A DNA stretch of 64,000 bases from Branchiostoma floridae. Taxonomy: Eukaryota > Chordata > Leptocardii > Amphioxiformes > Branchiostomatidae. Location: NCBI RefSeq assembly GCF_000003815.2, contig NC_049995.1:11407248-11471247 (forward strand). Direction: 5' to 3'. Under the pieces are notes generated by a model. That model saw only the letters and a list, made by a program, of their open reading frames with translations. It was not told where the DNA came from and did no database searches. The position numbers and the translations under genes are program-made. Below, piece after piece: positions 47,122-60,856 of this stretch (positions within the stretch are counted from its first letter, which is position 1; every line of letters starts with the position of its first letter).

Positions 47122-47839
47122 TATATACAGTATTTACAGTGTGCACAGTAGAAAACCCCACACAAAGGACTCTAGCACACCTGTGCTGCTATGTCTACAA
47201 ATAGAGACACCTGTCAGCTGCTCTTGTGTTCTTTTATTCCAGCAGGATGCAGGTGTTGACTAGGGTTAATCCAGGTTAACCGTATTTAGACTTCACCTCT
47301 AACCCTTGAGGGTCAAGGATGTAAAGGGCTCAAAACCTTTTTTTTTTGCATACCTGCACTAGTGCAGGTAGCATTGAAAATTACCTGCACCAGACAAATT
47401 ATACCTGCACTACTCTGAATTTAGGATTGTACTTTGTAAAGAGCTTCTGCCCATTTGAAAATATAGACTATAGGTATAAAATCCAAGAAAAAATTACCAG
47501 TGCCATTAGCAAAAGCTATGATCTTTCTGAAACAAAGGCAAATATGTCCATATCGACTACAATAACAGGACCTTCATTGGTTTTTTCATACCACATCTCT
47601 ATTCAAAACCAATTGTTAATGACATAATTGTTCAGCAAATAATGAACCTCCCCCTTCACATCTAAATATCCATCTCCCAGTTGTTCTTGAAACAATGAAT
47701 CTCCCCTTTCTAATTCCTGTCTATATAGTGAACACCCATCTTTCAAGAAAGGACATAGTTAGACAGGTGGTTACTAAAGAAAGGGCCAGCAAAAATTGGC
47801 CACAATGGTTTGGTGGTCTATTCACAGAGGTGTTCACTA

Positions 47840-48095
47840 GTACAGGTTTTGATCACATATCAATGGCCAGGTGATTCTTACAATGAGGTGGTCACTAGTA
47901 CAGCTTTGACTTTATATATCAATGGCCAGGTGGTCCTTATGTAGAGGTGGTCACTTGTACAGGTTTGACTGTATATCAATGGTCAGGTGGTCCGTATGTA
48001 GAGGTGGTCACTTATACAGGTTTGACTGTATATCAATGGTCACCTGGTGGTCCTTATGTAGAGTTGGTTACTTATACAGGTTTGATAATACCTTC
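47840..48095. repeat. Minisatellite, about 60-bp unit, four copies
   Basis: ATCAATGGCCAGGTGGTCCTTATGTAGAGGTGGTCACTTGTACAGGTTTGACTGTAT repeats with small changes; an upstream degenerate unit begins near 47800. Confidence 0.9.
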
Positions 48096-48418
48096 ATCAC
48101 AAAAATGAATCTCCCCTTGTAACCACCTACTACCTCCTCCTACCTATACCTTAACTGTTTTGTCCCCTAACATCCTGTCCATCCCCCTGGCCCTTTTCTC
48201 ACAATGAACCTCCCCTTCACAGTTGGGTGTTAACCCCGCCCCCAATTTGTACTACAAACATGGCCACATGGCAGCCATTATCACAAGCTGTGTTTATTTA
48301 TGTAAAAAGCCTGTTAGCTCTAGGGCCTATTTTCAGGAGCTACACTGAACAGGTGCATAGTTCCACCATGTTTCTAGCCTTCTAACATCAAACTTTGCCA
48401 TATCTGCACATAGACTTA

Positions 48419-48930
48419 AAGGGACATAATGTAGAAATTTGGCGCCAAAATTTCAAATGTTCTGAACTTTAAAATCTCCCATCAGATTGACATTTGTAAC
48501 TTATTTCCAACTTATCTGCATCATTTTTTCACATTTCTAGCGCTAATTAACAACACCAAAGTAAGCCACGACCGAATTCTCTTACTTCCGGGTAGCCTAC
48601 CGGAAGTAAGTCGGCCGTAGATTTCCGAATCGACCGTTGCGGTCGCAGATCTTCGGAGCTTAGCGGGGACTTTCAACAAACTTCAGTAACGATTCGAGCG
48701 AACCACCGAACGCGTTCTAGAGCGCGGCTTGGTTCGCCGGAGAGTTGGATAAAATGGCGGTCAACTCAAGCGGCGGTGGGAAGTGCGCATATTTCAAGAC
48801 GTTCTCACCTCACAATAAAGTCATATCCATACGTTGTAAATATTGCTGTACAGTGTAATAAGGTAGACTCAACTCATAATGTAGAAAAATGACCGAAAAC
48901 AGTGACTTTATTTTTTACACTATGTCCCTT
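48419..48930. mobile_element. MITE with AAGGGACATA termini, TTA flanks
   Basis: AAGGGACATAATGTAGAAA and TTTTACACTATGTCCCTT are inverted, flanked by TTA on both sides (48416-48418, 48931-48933). The interior includes a GC-rich core and the palindrome ACTTCCGGGTAGCCTACCGGAAGTA (centre about 48597). Harbinger-like by target size. Confidence 0.75.
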
Positions 48931-49069
48931 TTAAGAATTAAAATAACTAAACTTTCTACTAACATCTCTACTTATTTTCATTAGAAGCACATTTATGAGA
49001 GATTTCTTGAGAGAACATTTTTAAAGTCATCTTTTCATTTTTGGGACACTTAAAACTGAAATCATGTTT

Positions 49070-49252
49070 ACAATACGCTGGCACACAGAATCAGGTTCTC
49101 ATCATATCTGTCATAAAGACATCAAAGCGGGAAGATCCATTGCAGTTCCTTAGAAGACTGCTAAGGGGCCCGTTTTCGAAATTGACCTTCTCAACCCCTA
49201 CCCACCTGCCAAGTATTATAAGGATCCATCCCCAACTACTCAAGTTATGCAG
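49070..49252 (+). mobile_element. GCCGCTAGGGGG-family repeat, truncated by a gap
   Basis: TTCCTTAGAAGACTGCTAAGGGGCCC...TTGACCTTCTCAACCCCTACCCACC...CAAGTTATGCAG runs into the N run; it parallels 55555-55680. Confidence 0.7.
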
Positions 49253-49352
49253 NNNNNNNNNNNNNNNNNNNNNNNNNNNNNNNNNNNNNNNNNNNNNNNN
49301 NNNNNNNNNNNNNNNNNNNNNNNNNNNNNNNNNNNNNNNNNNNNNNNNNNNN
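49253..49352. other. Assembly gap (100 N)
   Basis: A run of exactly 100 N, starting inside the preceding dispersed repeat. Confidence 1.
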
Positions 49353-49484
49353 CCCTGCCTTGTTGGGTTCACAAAAGAAGCGTGTTATTTACATACTTGC
49401 CTAAATGGGGTCATTGACACACACCTGCTGTAATTCTTGAACATTCACTAAACAAATGGCATCAATGATCAAGTAAAGCTGTAG

Positions 49485-49790
49485 GGTGTTTGGTGTAAAG
49501 CAACCATTCGGTATTTTAATCCTAGGTTCTAGTCCACTGATATGGTCCTAAATTGTGCCATTGGGAAAGGTACTTCACACAGATTTCCTCACTTCACTCA
49601 GGTGAAAACGAGTTTGGATTAGAAATGCCACTCGGATAGGACATTAAACCCACACCTAGAGCATGCAAAACAATCCAGAGTAGGGGTTCATTCCCATACC
49701 AGTGGATCCAATTTATAAGTACGAATATACAGCTTGTACTCTTCAATACAAACCTGGTGTGTTACACCATGAGGTGGTTTACCAGGTACT
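49485..49790 (+). mobile_element. tRNA-like SINE copy, diverged
   Basis: CTAGGTTCTAGTCC (B-box-like), TTCCTCACTTCACTCAGGTGAAAACG, CACTCGGATAGGACATTAAA, CACACCTAGAGC and GGTGTGTTACACCATGAGGTGGTTTACC parallel the other SINE copies. Confidence 0.5.
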
Positions 49791-51627
49791 AGTATTCAAT
49801 ACAAAGAAACAAATGGTAACAGGACTGTCTATAATTATAGAAACATAAATTCTTCATGACCGACAAGTCTACCAACCTAGCTAAAAAAGATACATTTTCA
49901 TTTCTAAAATCTACAAACATCCAAATTTTTTTGAGGGGGGGGGGGTCTTCCTTTTCGTATAAATATTTTACCTGGCCTAGACGAGTACATGTATACCTAT
50001 GAGCAGGTATAAATTAAGGCAATAAAATACGTTTTGAGCAGTTTTGATTCCCAACTAACAAAAACTAACATCTTAACCAACAATATTCACTCAACCGTTC
50101 AAACTTAAAGTTTAAGTTAACTCCTTCCCAGATGATGCATATAGGTGAGTTTCCATCTCTATTAGAATAGCCCTTGGGCCATACAATTTGTGCAATCACT
50201 ACAGTAGGGGGCTAGTCCACTAATAAAGTATCGAAGTATCCACTGGTAGTGGTGTGTGTTCTACTCCAATACTCTTACACAAGTAACTCAGTCGTAACAC
50301 TCTTTTATTTTCTGAGCAGCCTGAACAGCGTCATTAACACGGGCTCCGCATTGTTATCAAGGACAAAACAGGATGTGGACTTTGCTCACAAGCATGCCAC
50401 CTGTTGACCTTTGACCTAGTGCCATGTCAATACCACCTGATACCCTCTCACAGAGTACCTGGCATTCGCCATTATTTGAAGGAATTTTGCAGCATTCTAT
50501 GCTACCTTCTACATTTTTTGTCTCAAATATCATTGAGGATGGACAAAAAAATACCAACAGTTTTTATAGAATTATGGAAGTTCCTTTATCAATGGCAATG
50601 GAGAAAAAAATAGTTTGTAGGATATTTCTGTCAATTTTTTGGAAAATCTGATAACAGAGAAAAAATTCAAGCTAGCTAGAGCCCTGCCCTCTCATACACA
50701 AAGTGATGTAATGTTACACACCTTTTCTACATGTAAAGGAACCAAAATTACATGTACATGGAAATATCAAAAAAAGCAAAGTCTTCTCTCGAGACATGAA
50801 AAAAACCCAAAAGATTCCTTTGAAATCATACAAGAGAAATATTTTCTACACAAGCCAATAGCCTGATACAAAAAATGTATGTAGTTATAAGAGTTCACTT
50901 CAAGGTTATAATACTGATCCAAATAAATACGGAAAATCATAAAAATTTCAAGGGGTGAATGGCCATTCAGACGTACACTGTATCAATCGACTTTATCATT
51001 TTGTTTACCAAATAAATTCAATAATATTCATCCGATAAAACAACAAAGAACATCAGTCAAAAATCCAACATATGCTACCTACAAGTTGGTAATTCTTTAA
51101 AGTAATGGAAACCTTTCCTTTGGCACATTATCATTAGAATAATCAGAAAAGTGCATTTACAAGGAGAAAAAAAACGCCTGCCTTCCCCACTGTGACAAAA
51201 GTCAAATACTTGTACGATACGAAAAGAGACAAAATTGCTTGGCAAACAGTATACAGACATTACAAATTGTACCATATCTAGTTGTAAATATCTTTCCTCC
51301 CTCCGTATCATAAAAGCTCTCATATCTGTTATATAACAGGTCCCTTGGATGTAATTATCTTCTCCGTAGATGTGTACACATGAGATAGAGTGGCGGACAT
51401 TTTGGTGATATTGCAGTTTTCTGTTGGGACTACAGGAAGGGCAGTTTGAAGTGGACCTTTATCTAAATGGCCCTTATCTTCAAGGCATGGCTGGTATGTT
51501 CACAGCAGGGCACTTTCACACAGGGAGGCTGGGAAAACCAGAGTTCCCAGACCTCATACCTAAATAAAATACTAGTATCTTCATTATGCAAATGACTTAC
51601 ACATTTATATAATCTATGCATAGTTTA

Positions 51628-51767
51628 CTGTAAATGCATTCAAGATCGTGGGGATCTAATTTAGTGGTAGAGGGAAAAATTGGTTATTTGTGGTGTTTTT
51701 TTGTTCGCTGTAGTGCTGTAATGGAAAAATGTTCGGGGTTGTTCTGAGTTTCAGTGAAGCAGCAAAA
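51628..51767. mobile_element. TTCGCGG MITE, copy 3, truncated and CpG-depleted
   Basis: Begins CTGTAAATGCATTCAAGATCGTGGGG. It follows the family in reverse orientation to about ATGTTCGGGGTTG, then loses similarity. Confidence 0.6.
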
Positions 51768-53163
51768 ATTGAAATGAAATGAAATTGGAATGAAATTACT
51801 ATCATGAAGGACTTTATATAGAAGTTTTCTATATAATGTCCTTGCTATCATTCAACACTTGAACATTTGGTACTAATAAGAATTTCTTTCAATTTAGCTT
51901 GTTCTACCAGAAAAAAATTGTTTCTCTAAATGCAGGAAATGGCATTCCAGTTAAGATAACAGAATTTCCCTGTTCCACCTTGAAAATTATCTCTTGCTCC
52001 CCCCCCCCCTTATGAGAATTGCTGCTGCCACATCTGATGGTCAGTGTATATCGTGACCTACTTTCCATTCTTTACCTTCAAGCTATTAGCTTGATACGCC
52101 ATTGTCTGCCTGCTGTACGAAATTATGACATATTGCATTCACCATCTAAAGAAGACAGTGTCTCATTCATACAGTAAATGCAATATTTCATGACAGTATA
52201 GACACAATGGCATGCAGCATTTTGATTGTGGCACATACTACAAATTATATAGACAGGTATTATGTGTGGCTACTCTTTCATCTATACCAGTAAAATGATA
52301 CAGTGACAGTTACTGTCGTATGTGACACAAGGAAAGGGGGCCTTTGTGTATCGTCCATTGGTAGTGAATGTACATTGTATCTGTCTTCTTCGTCACAACC
52401 AGTGGAAGACTAGCTCTTCAAGGGTTCTACCTAGTGCATTTTTCGCGTAACGGGCCACTGCACTATAATTTGTGACTTTGTAAAATGAGGACCTGGTAAT
52501 TTTCAACATTTACTTGTTGAACAATGACTATTCAAATATGAAAAATGATGATATGCCACTCCAAGCTGATAAAAAAATCCTTCAAATTACATGTGATGTT
52601 TACACAGTTAAGTCACCTCAAAGGTACCCTTACAATACCAAATTTTTACTCTCAAAACCTCACTGTGGAAGGGCAAAGATCCCCCTTACAACCCCCCCCC
52701 CCCCCAGATTGGTTGCCTTGCCCTTACCATTACGCTTAAATAAAATCCTTGCTAGAACACTGATTCAGTGAGGTGAAGTTAAATGATAAAGCTTTCACTT
52801 TATACTGAATGAAAACATTTTGCAAAAGAATGTGTTATAGCATTGATTCTGTATCTTGCCTTGAAATTCCTTCAGCGGAGTTTCCCCAGCCCTGTATTTC
52901 TGGTGGCCCCTCCGACGCAGGCGGCCATGAATGAGTAATGACCAACAAGGCCTCAGGGTTGGGGGCAGGTGCCCCGCCAAAATTGGCCAAAATTATCCCC
53001 AATCCTAAAAATTTCATGTCCTTATTGAGTGCTTGCCCTGACTCCAACATTCACTTAACCATCAGGCAGCTAAGGTAGCCATTTGGCCTTAAATTTGTAT
53101 TGGTTATGGGGTTAGGTAGTAAGGGGTAGGTTAAACATAGCATAAAAGAAGGAGATATCGCAA

Positions 53164-53365
53164 TTGTAAATGCATTTAATACGCAGGGTTTCTATTTCAC
53201 GCGAGCAGGAAAATATCTCTAGTGTTTTTGCGGTGGTTTTCACTTCGCAGTAGTGCCATATACTGTATTGACATACTGTAATGGAAAAACGTTTGAGGTG
53301 GTTTTGAGGCAGCACAAAAAACGCGAACATAAAAACAATGCAAACATTTTAATCTGCATTTATAG
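53164..53365. mobile_element. TTCGCGG MITE, copy 4
   Basis: TTGTAAATGCATTTAATACGC to TGCATTTATAG. The interior has TTGCGGTGGTTTTCACTTCGC and AACGCGAACATAAAA. TA follows the right end. Confidence 0.75.
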
Positions 53366-54369
53366 TAGGTGCATGTAAGAACCTATATGGGTATACCACA
53401 TGCATAATATTTTAATAGGCAATTATAGTCCTTTTTGTAACATACAGAGGGTCATGCAAATACATATTGTACATCTTCTAATTTTCATAATCAAAATATT
53501 GGAAATGCATATCAAAGTTACATTCAAATTTTTATCAAAAGCATTTTGTACAAACAAACTCACTTAGCTATTGAATTCAACAAGTCCTTGATAAATACTG
53601 GTACCATTTTCTTTCACTTTGTACATGATATTTAGATTCTTGCTATACTTCCATTCACTCTTTAAAACTTTCTAATAGTGATTTTCTTAATCAAAATATT
53701 CCCTTTAATCTTCTTGGTCAGTTACTTCAAGCAGCTTATTCTGTTAGAGCAATTCTATTGTATTAGAGATTAACAATAGATTGATTAACATATTGATTGA
53801 TACATGTCAAGTAAAAGAAATTGTCTGGACTCCGTGACTTTTTTCCTAGGTAAAAAACAGATTCCTATTGATTATGGTAAACAATTCAGATTATAATAGA
53901 GTTATAATTGAAGTAAAGAATACAGTATTCTGTTACTTGGACACAATAGAAATTCTATGAACATGGACACTTTCTACATAATTCAGACAAATACTGGAAA
54001 TTTTCTTTTACCTGTAATATGAAGTTGAATATTTCAATATTCATTTAATGTCAAATTACATGAACTACTATTATCGTACAAACTACAATGCAAATTTTTC
54101 TTTAACAATATTGTAAATTATACCATCCTGATAAATAGTTTCCAATACCCAAGAATGGATTTATCTAAAACATCCTCAAATAAAAAGCACCATTCAAAAC
54201 ACAACAGCTTTTCTTAATCTACTTCAACAAATTTGTAGAGCAACGTTATGACGTGAACGGATTTTAAACGGACCAGAATCTGTCGCGCTGGACGGAAGGA
54301 GACGCTGATATCGCAGTAATCAAATAAAACTCTGTCGGATTCCAGTGCCATTATACACCTGGGGCTTAT

Positions 54370-54960
54370 CTATATGGGCTGGTGTGATGGGTATGAAAAT
54401 TAGACTCATATTCATATCAATTATATATACAGCTATGGCACAGGAAAAGGGTCAAAAATAGCTTCTTGTTTGTGTGTTCAAAGCTTTGTCTAATGTTAAC
54501 TGAAAGGATCATAAGGGAAATATCATAATTTTATTTTGTACTGGGCGGATCTGAATATATGTGCATGAAAAATCAGACTTGATACTGTGGATATCAATCA
54601 TAAACCTATATAACAGAAAAATGGTGCATTCAATTCAACTTTAATATTAGTTGAAAGGAGCTTCAGGAAATATCATATTTATGAAATGATAATATGTATG
54701 AAAATGAGGCTGATATTGATATCTGTTAGTATTATATGGCTGTAAGACAGGAAAAGGCTAAAAAGGCTGTTTTTTATCAAAAGATTTGTCTAGTGTATTG
54801 CTTAAATTTAATATAATATGAGCTTCAGGAAAACATAATATTCATCGGCTGGTACAAAAATTACATCAATATTGATACTGTGACATAGAAAATAGGTTGA
54901 AAAAGCATTTTGTAAAAAAATGGACAATTCCAAATTCACCTCCATTTTGTATTTACAGTA
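54370..54960. repeat. Degenerate tandem array, about 150-bp unit
   Basis: Words GGGTATGAAAATnAGACTnATATTnATATCAATnATATATACAGCTATGGCACAGGAAAAGGnTnAAAA and GAGCTTCAGGAAATATCATAATTT recur about four times with heavy drift. Confidence 0.7.
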
Positions 54961-55137
54961 TGTCAAATTCAACGTGATAGAATCTGTTTTTGACCTTTGA
55001 CCCTACGGGACTTTATGCGGCTATGACATGGTGGCATGGTACTAAATATTTGATGAGGTGAAATCATTCAGAAACTGGGATAATTACGGCATGTGCGCAG
55101 TACTTTCACCTCCATGGGCAATTCCAAGATAGTTATA

Positions 55138-55470
55138 AGTTTTAAGTTTATTGGGCTAATTGCAAGTGACAAAAATGACATACAAATAATGATAAACAGT
55201 ACAGTGAGGGACTACTCTAGTCTAATTTAAAACTTGTTAAAGATGTAACTTACTCCAGGTGACTTCTTTTTCTGAGACAGTGGAAGACGAAAAATCCCGC
55301 TTTTTCTGTAAGGTGTGGGTTTTGCGATGTTAAAAGGAGAGTAGTTTTCTTTTTGTCTGTAATCATGGAGATATTAGGATAAAATTTGCTGACTTCTTTC
55401 AAGAGCTCTTTTTTCTCCTGATTATAGAAGGGGCAGTTTGAGATAAAATGTGTTTCGTCTTCTACCATGT
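55138..55470 (-). mobile_element. LINE 3' end (CR1/L2-like), minus strand
   Basis: On the minus strand a 72-codon frame reads MVEDETHFISNCPFYNQEKKE and ends FHCLRKRSHLE. The VEDExHFxxxCPxY block is typical of the C-terminal end of non-LTR ORF2 proteins in invertebrates. A short 3' UTR with CACTTGCAATTAGCCCAATAAAC follows. The 5' part is lost. This copy is older than the one at 38040, but the final frame is still open. Confidence 0.8.
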
Positions 55471-55489
55471 AAGCTCTTCACAATTCAGC

Positions 55490-55745
55490 CTCTGGCTGAG
55501 AAGAGAGAGTTGTTGGGCCACCCAATAATAACAATAACAATCATTATAAATGGACGTTTTGCTGCAGTACCGAAAAGAAGCCGCTAGGGGGCCCATTATC
55601 GAACTTGACCTCAGTTTCCCAACCCCTACCCACCTACCAAATATCATCAGGATCCATCAAAGGCTTCTTGAGTTATGCTGTTAACAGACATATAGACAAA
55701 CACGCTCAAAACATAACCTTCTGGCAAAGCTACAGGTGATAATCA
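55490..55745 (+). mobile_element. GCCGCTAGGGGG-family repeat
   Basis: GCAGTACCGAAAAGAAGCCGCTAGGGGGCCC...GAACTTGACCTCAGTTTCCC...ATCATCAGGATCCATC...TTGAGTTATGCTGTTAACAGACATATAGACAAACACGC. It abuts the LINE fragment. Confidence 0.7.
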
Positions 55746-56940
55746 TCTTACGAGAGATTTTTTGTGTTATTTAAACCATATCTTCTCCCCAGACCTTTTG
55801 GAAAAATTCATTTTTATTTCTTTTCGACCTGTCGGCACAATTTTTCCCTGAAAAAAAATCTGAGAAGCAACAAATAGATTTGTTGTGACCTGAAGGTCGT
55901 TGCCCTATAATTCATTCCAACTCACGACTCTGAGTCACCAAAAACCTAACTTAAGTACACATGATATCAGCCCAATGATACTAATCAATTTCTAGTAAAT
56001 GTAGACCTCGAAAAAACACTCTCATGACAATCTGATGTACCATTGCAGTCAAGATTGCTTTTGTAGCTTTTATAGCACTTCGTTTCTATTATTAGACCAT
56101 GAAAGGAATTATAATCCATGTCATTGGACACTTCAAAAGACATGAATATTACTGGCGTGTATGTTCACCTTATCAAAACAAAAGAATAGTCTAACAGTTA
56201 GACACACTCCAAAAAAATCATAGAGAAACAGTTCTAGTGTAGCAAAAATATTGAGGTTTATTGATGGTTGAGTACAAAAATGAAGTTTAACCCTTTTTGG
56301 CATATCTAGAAAATGCATGTTTCTCAGCATTCTTCTTTCCTTCTTAACGTAAACTTGAAATGTGTGAAACTGCCATACTTTGCTTTGTGCAGACACTATC
56401 AAATATGTACAAAGTTGAAGTGTTTTACGACCTAACAGCAAGCAGACACTACAAGTGCAACCACTCCATTGCACTGTCACAGACAATAGAGCAATTTGCA
56501 GACCAAATTTGGAACGAGCCACTTCCAGCTCTTTGTTTACGTTGCTAGGCTATAACAACAAAGCCATCACGCTAGCAATCTCTGACCATGTTGTGACCTC
56601 TTGTTCGTTTTTGTTCACGACACTTGTTGACACAGTGGCGGACAACGAAACGGACAACCGTCCACGAGCAGCGGTCTTGTTAAACTCGTAATCTAACCCG
56701 ACCGTACACTCTGTATTTAGGCTAACCAGACCTTAGCGCTTGTTTCTGCTCACCCCTAAATAAACAGGTTTTCTGTATGTTTACTTTACCGAAACCGCTT
56801 GAGTAGTTGTGTTCAAAACATCTATTACTGAGTATTATTGGCTTCTGTCTCTGTCAAATAAAGGCAGACCTCCAAAGTCTTTATTCACTTAAGCTAGTTT
56901 TGCAATGTGACTTTGCTACTGCTTGCTAAGCACACAGGGG

Positions 56941-57152
56941 TAACGCTAGTTCCCCTTTATTCAGTTTACCAGTTGTTTTTTAAAACAGGGTATTTAGGGA
57001 TATCAAGTCAAAGGACAGTTGAATGTTTAAAATTGTGCTATTTTCAAAACATCGCGGTTTGAAACCATCGTCAACTTGACATTCCTAAATACATCCAGTT
57101 TTTTAAAACAATGGATATAGGTTACCCCACGGATAAAGGTAACCCAGCCTTA
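56941..57152. mobile_element. Palindromic MITE, TAACGCTAGTTCACC family, copy 4
   Basis: TAACGCTAGTTCCCCTTTATTC at the left and CCCCACGGATAAAGGTAACCCAGCCTTA at the right, with internal GTATTTAGGGATATCAAGTCAAAGG and its partner. 212 bp. Confidence 0.8.
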
Positions 57153-57289
57153 CCCTAACTCTGTTGCGCAGTTTGGTACTTTTGCAACAATTCTACTTTT
57201 CTCAAGGAAGGATGAAGACAAATAATGCTACCCACTCTCATTTGATTTTATCTCTTTCAGACTTAAAGGTTCTTATACTCAGTATACTC

Positions 57290-57560
57290 ATGGGGTCATG
57301 GCATGGTGTAACTGTATTAGACGTTTGGGCGGCCCCTGAATCCAGAGGTCCTGGGTTCATATCCTGTCGTGCTACTGAACCCTTGGCAAGGGCACTTTAA
57401 CACAACTTTCCTTACTCACCCAGGTGTGAAAATGGGTACATGACTTTGGTTGGGGAGGTAAAAGGCAGTGGAAGAAGAGGGTTGGGCTCCAACTCCCAAT
57501 ACCATGCCCTAGACACAGTGTCCTAATCAGTCTGGAAAAAGGGCCGACTTACCGTTACCT
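57290..57560 (+). mobile_element. tRNA-like SINE copy
   Basis: ATGGCATGGTGTAACTG (A-box-like) and CCTGGGTTCATATCC (B-box-like), then GCAAGGGCACTTTAACACAACTTTCCTTACTCACCCAGGTGTGAAAATGGGTAC. The latter half of the family recurs at 57928-57990. Confidence 0.55.
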
Positions 57561-59001
57561 TAACCACAGAATCAAAGACTAACATCAATTTTGGTACTGC
57601 TGTGTTTATATACAAATGCATTGCTTTTAATTTGTTTATATTACCCCTTTTGATGAACTATTTGTGTCATCTTTTCACAGACATTGTTTCTATAAATATC
57701 AACTCTGCTATTTACTGTCTTTTCCATAATCCGGAGATGCTATTGTCACATGTGATGATAAGAATATTGTGGATACAAACCTTAAAGCTTCTGTAAATGT
57801 CATGCGTTGACATACAATATCAACAAACAGTGTTGTGTATACTAGACAATTGCTGCAAGACAATTGATTATTGGTGGCAAACGGGGCTTATGGTTTGAGT
57901 TGTTAACCTAGAACATACAGTAAGGCCTGGAGTTCCCATGTTTAAAGAGAGCCACACCTCCAACATGTTAGAGAATTACCCACTACACAAAGAAAAATAA
58001 GGTATATCCCATTAGACAACAGTAAGTAGATTTTATGGCGCGTTCATTAATTTTTGCCAGGCTTCAGGGCAAAAAATTGTTTTTCTGTGATGGTCAGATA
58101 GACCAAAATGGGCACACAAAAAAATGCTGTGTTGTAGCCTAATAATTGTACTTGTAAAAGTGACACTAGGGAGGTAGCCATGACTATAGTTGCAGAAGTG
58201 AAAAAGTGCCACCAATTGAAGCCATGTGTAGTTGCCAACGAACTTGATAAGTGATACCAGTCTACCCCACAAGTGTCACTTATACTACAGTAGTTTACTT
58301 CTTTAATACAGGAATGAATGCCTTGTTAGTTGTGATGCCATATTTTATCATTTCAGATCTTGATACGTTTATGGTGTCTATTTTGAAAATTTAGCTTGTT
58401 TGCTTTTTATCAATCTTGTTTTTTTCATCTCATTATTTTTGCAGTCTGCAACAATGTCATCCATAAAATTTACTTGCTGTGGCCTCAGTAAATTTTTATA
58501 TTCATTTTTGCCTTTGCCAAGAAGGTTAAGTTTTCAGTAGTATGTGTTCTGTGTGCGTGTCAAAACGATAACTCAGGAATGCTTGGAATGATTGTCTTGA
58601 TATTATCATATTCAGTTTCATATGATCCTCCCTGGCAGTATATGTACAGGTGTGAATCTATAGACTATCATATATGATGATAAATTGCCATATTAATAAT
58701 ACATGTCTGCATACACTGACAACTGTCACTAATAGCCACCTGTCAAAAATCCCTCCCTCACGTAAATAAACTTTAAGTTTAACCTCCTTGCTTAAATGAA
58801 GAAATTCAAATTGCTACAAAAAATTGGAATATGAAACAAATATGTTTGGTCAAAAACAACACCTAAGGCTCAATTCAATACAGCATACAATATATGAATA
58901 TGCCATGATATTGATAAGTGTGCGTTGTCATATGACATTACCGGTTGATATACATTTGGGCTGGCAAGAGAATATGTTTCAAAATTCCATTAAAAAATAT
59001 A

Positions 59002-59211
59002 TAGGGCTTGAAATGCTAGGTGCATGTACACATTTATGCACCCAAAATTGGACCTAACTTTTGACATTATATGCAGTAGGATATCTAGATATTTGCATAG
59101 GGTTAATATACGTAAAGATGATACTGTATGATGATATTCTAGTTGTGCACCCAAATTCTTTCAAGTTAGGTTGCCAGTGCACATATTCCCCAAAATGAAT
59201 TTCAAGCCCTA
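59002..59211. mobile_element. MITE, TAGGGCTTGAAAT termini, GTGCACCCA core
   Basis: TAGGGCTTGAAATGCTAGGTGCATG to AATGAATTTCAAGCCCTA; a shorter, C-to-T-decayed relative of 27382-27761. A lone right end (GTATTTCAAGCCCTG) is at 60104-60118. Confidence 0.75.
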
Positions 59212-60856
59212 TATGAGCTTGATAATCACATTATATTACATAACAGGATTCATAGACAGAGATACATTACCAGTATCCATTATGGAAAACATGATACCCA
59301 AAAAAGCTTAGTTCTATTTCTTCCTTGTCCTAACACACATTATGTAAAAGACTTGCTTTAAAAAGCACACTGTTAAAACATAACCTTTACAAAACTATGG
59401 AAAACACAACAGTAGCATATGAATAGGCACTAAGAATAGCATTATTGACATTATATAATGATATGCCATATGGGATAGAAAAAGAAAGGACAGTACTAAA
59501 AAAAGAATTACCTAAGCTACAGTGACATTCATTTTTCGTATCTCGGTCAGGATACTCTTCTTTTACATGAATATAATAAAAGAAATATGCATGTTTGATG
59601 TCAAAATGATGAAAAGATAATTTTAGAAAGAAACATGCTTTTCATGACAGCTTTCAAGTTTAAGAATTTCGTAAATGTTCCCTTTTTAAAACATGCTTGA
59701 GTAAAGATAGTTTTTGTCATTCTGATTTAATAGTACATATTGTATATCAATTAGGCTTGATGCAATAAAGCTACTTACATGTTAAACAGGTAATATTACT
59801 CTCTTTTTCTGTTTTTTGTGTGCAATATCTGATTCATTATACCAAGACTTAATATACATACTACTGGTATATCATAAATTTCAAAGTTACAAATACTTTT
59901 CAGTATTCTTCAAAATTACCTACACAGTGCGTATTGTAGATGCAGTGTTCGAGATACTTCTTTACATGCAAAATTGGATGCAATTTGAAAAATCTACAGG
60001 CAAAATAATAGAGTCTGCAGTATTTTCTACATAAAAAATTCACAATATTTCTTTACATGCAAATCTTGAAAACAGCATAAGCAAATTGTATGCTCCACAA
60101 AGTGTATTTCAAGCCCTGAGATTGAAAGTTGGCCCTGAAATCTTGAAACAAAGCAATAAATAAATCTCTCCCACAATGAGACCCAAAAGCAAATGACAGA
60201 GCCACACCTAATACCAGCATACGGCATTTGTCAATCTGTTTTTCTCATCTGCCTCTTAATTAATGAAGTGATGGATGAGAGAAAACTAATTTCCAGGGGA
60301 GGGGAACAGGACAGCTCTGGTAAATAGCATTAGGGATCAAGATGGGAGGGACTGCCTTTTGTTACTAAAACACAACTGAAATTCCTTTATTGCTTTTGCT
60401 AATTACTAATTTCTATGCCAAAAATAGGGTATTGCCTATCTGTACCCAATCCGGCTTCCAAAATAGATATCTATTCTTAACATTTAACCTGTTTCATAGG
60501 TTTCCAACATCTTCTTTTTAAAGGATTATGTACTAGATGTTCCTACATCGCATTAAATTTTACACTGTAACAGATTCAAGATTCGTAAATGATGGTGTCT
60601 GACAGACATGGAAACGTTGGTAGTGAGTAAAAATTTGGTTGTGTAACAAAGAACCTTACTTCATGAGAATCCAAGATTGTACAAAAATCTTAAGAACAAT
60701 TACAATGGCTATTTTACGATCATAAAAAGAGGTAAATCAGTCATCCTCAATTGAGTTGAAGTATATTGCTTTTTGAAGTATCGTGTTTAAGTGCATTGTG
60801 GCTTCGTTACGGCTCGCATTTTCAGCACATTGAGTCACCCCTATCCTTCTCGATAA

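Noticed and set aside
47922-48122. Repetitive frame with HLYRFDCISMV units
   Set aside because: Translation of the 60-bp minisatellite.
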